Source: Nitrospirota bacterium
Lineage (GTDB): Bacteria > Nitrospirota > Nitrospiria > Nitrospirales > Nitrospiraceae
DNA: 64,000 nt
Assembly (NCBI GenBank): GCA_040755395.1
Contig: JBFMAX010000001.1
Coordinates: 698,826-762,825, forward strand
Direction: 5' to 3'
The notes under the pieces are model-generated. The model saw nothing but the letters and a program-made list of their open reading frames with translations. It did not search any database and had not been told where the DNA came from. This document shows positions 63,310-64,000 of the stretch, in pieces. Numbering within the stretch: the stretch's first letter is position 1; the number at the start of each line of letters is the position of its first letter. The position numbers and the translations under genes are program-made.

Positions 63310-63332
63310 CCCAGCATAACCCCTTTCCTTCA

Positions 63333-63382
63333 GTGGATAAAAACGTTTGCATTTATTCATAAGTGCATGCATATTTATCCAC
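63333..63382. promoter_or_regulatory. Inverted repeat at the AbiEi promoter (candidate operator)
   Basis: GTGGATAAA (63333-63341) and TTTATCCAC (63374-63382) form a perfect 9-bp inverted repeat around an AT-rich centre. TTGCAT (63347) and CATATT (63370), 17 bases apart, could be -35/-10 elements inside it. AbiEi proteins are known to bind inverted repeats at their own promoters. Confidence 0.5.
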
Positions 63383-63993
63383 CCATGGGGCTCATCCAAT
63401 CAGAACGACAAGCGGAAACCATCTTCAGACGCCATCGAGGGGTGCTTAGAACCTCTCATGCCCTGAAACTGGGGATCCATCCCCGTATCCTTTATCGGCT
63501 TCGCGATTCAGGACGGCTTGTCACTGTGACTCGTGGCGTGTACCGGCTGGCTGATCTCCCGGAGCCGAGCCAGCCTGACCTCCTCGTCGTAGCGAGCCGC
63601 ATCCCTCAAGCAGTTATTTGTCTGATCTCAGCCCTTTCGTTTCACGGCATCACCACCCAGATTCCTCATGAAGTCCACATTGCGCTGCCCCGGCGGACCC
63701 GTTATCCGCGGCTCGACCACCCACCCACTCGTGTGTTCCTCATGACCGAGGCCGCGTACTCAGAAGGGATCGAGAAGCATTCCATTGAGGGTATGCAGAT
63801 ACGGGTCTATAGCCCGGAAAAGAGCGTCGTGGATTGCTTCAAGTTTCGCAACAAGATCGGGATGGACGTGGCCGTTGAAGCGCTGCGACTCGCCCGGGAA
63901 CGTAAGCGGGTGACTCCTCAAGCGCTTCTTCACTATGCCCGGCTGTGCCGAGTCGAGCGCGTGATCCGTCCTTATCTGGAGGCCATGACATGA
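63367..63993 (+). CDS. abiEi: AbiEi-type antitoxin / transcriptional regulator
   Basis: A 208-residue protein. The N-terminal winged helix (GVLRTSHALKLGIHPRILYR, then LRDSGRLVTVTRGVYRLAD) matches the AbiEi antitoxin family. The C-terminal domain contains LISALSFHGITTQIP, VHIALPRRTRYPRL and MQIRVYSPEKSVVDCFKFRN, also typical. AbiEi represses the abiE operon and neutralises the AbiEii nucleotidyltransferase (type IV system). ATG 63367 or ATG 63385 may be the start; the second fits a promoter overlapping the inverted repeat better. The next gene starts with a 4-base overlap. Confidence 0.88.
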   Translation: MHIYPPMGLIQSERQAETIFRRHRGVLRTSHALKLGIHPRILYRLRDSGRLVTVTRGVYRLADLPEPSQPDLLVVASRIPQAVICLISALSFHGITTQIPHEVHIALPRRTRYPRLDHPPTRVFLMTEAAYSEGIEKHSIEGMQIRVYSPEKSVVDCFKFRNKIGMDVAVEALRLARERKRVTPQALLHYARLCRVERVIRPYLEAMT

Positions 63994-64000
63994 CGGCCCG
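63990..64000 (+). CDS. Start of the next gene, probably AbiEii nucleotidyltransferase toxin (cut by window end)
   Basis: ATG 63990 overlaps the abiEi stop (ATGA), the usual arrangement for abiEii. Only three full codons are visible (M-T-A), so identity rests on context alone. Confidence 0.35.

Noticed and set aside
63330-63385. oriC from TTTATCCAC motifs
   Set aside because: Only one inverted pair of partial DnaA-box-like words is present, at a toxin-antitoxin promoter; no cluster or AT-rich unwinding region is seen.

Overview
The window is GC-rich, gene-dense bacterial chromosome from a Gram-negative organism: there are outer-membrane and lipoprotein genes, L,D-transpeptidases, anhydromuropeptide recycling and a bactofilin/ParAB module. 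Gene content and style resemble Nitrospirota (Nitrospira-like), but this is inference from the sequence alone; no rRNA or marker phylogeny was available. Nearly all of 1-52,900 is chromosomal core. From about 52,900 to the right edge it becomes a decayed accessory/defence island.

Layout. (1) 1-3,356: tRNA-Val, then thrS-infC-rpmI-rplT on the + strand; infC uses an AUC start codon. (2) 3,434-9,959, minus strand: fmt-rsmB-rpe-pheS-pheT, in which both PheRS subunits are of the archaeal/eukaryotic type. (3) 10,021-22,133: initiator tRNA, a 227-bp inverted-repeat-flanked element, a REC-GGDEF diguanylate cyclase, a beta-helix protein, a YbgF-like TPR protein, a DUF2726 protein, anmK, a zinc/manganese-type ABC transporter, a beta-barrel protein, a GNAT enzyme, a small zinc-ribbon protein and an RluD-type pseudouridine synthase. 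(4) 22,721-30,575: Hsp20, a long acyl-CoA dehydrogenase, and the F1 part of ATP synthase (atpH-A-G-D-C) behind a good promoter. (5) 30,705-41,766, minus strand: mnmA and two bactofilins, then the classical origin-proximal cluster rpmH-rnpA-yidD-yidC-mnmE-mnmG-rsmG-parA-parB, with two perfect parS palindromes inside rsmG. dnaA is not beside rpmH. (6) 42,182-45,623: a secreted Lys-rich peptide, a coiled-coil lipoprotein, two L,D-transpeptidases and a secreted protein, probably one cell-envelope unit. (7) 45,735-52,886: pgi-pgl-glk-rpiA, a sugar-phosphate operon, followed by an M1 aminopeptidase. (8) 52,900-64,000: a higB remnant with intact higA, a winged-helix/PD-(D/E)XK-like protein, a LuxR regulator, a tandem-AAA ATPase divergent from a WYL regulator, a type I restriction-modification locus with broken hsdM and hsdS around vapBC (VapC lacks its first catalytic Asp), and the start of an AbiE-type toxin-antitoxin pair.

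The most unusual pattern is a set of short low-complexity tracts, each built from its own 5-10-base word and often arranged as two inverted arms. They fill spacers between co-directional genes (pheS/pheT, atpG/atpD, atpD/atpC, ABC ATPase/permease). In two places they seem to have entered coding sequence: a Ser/Pro-rich segment in the aminopeptidase, and a duplicated 5' end of hsdS. I know no named element that fits them.
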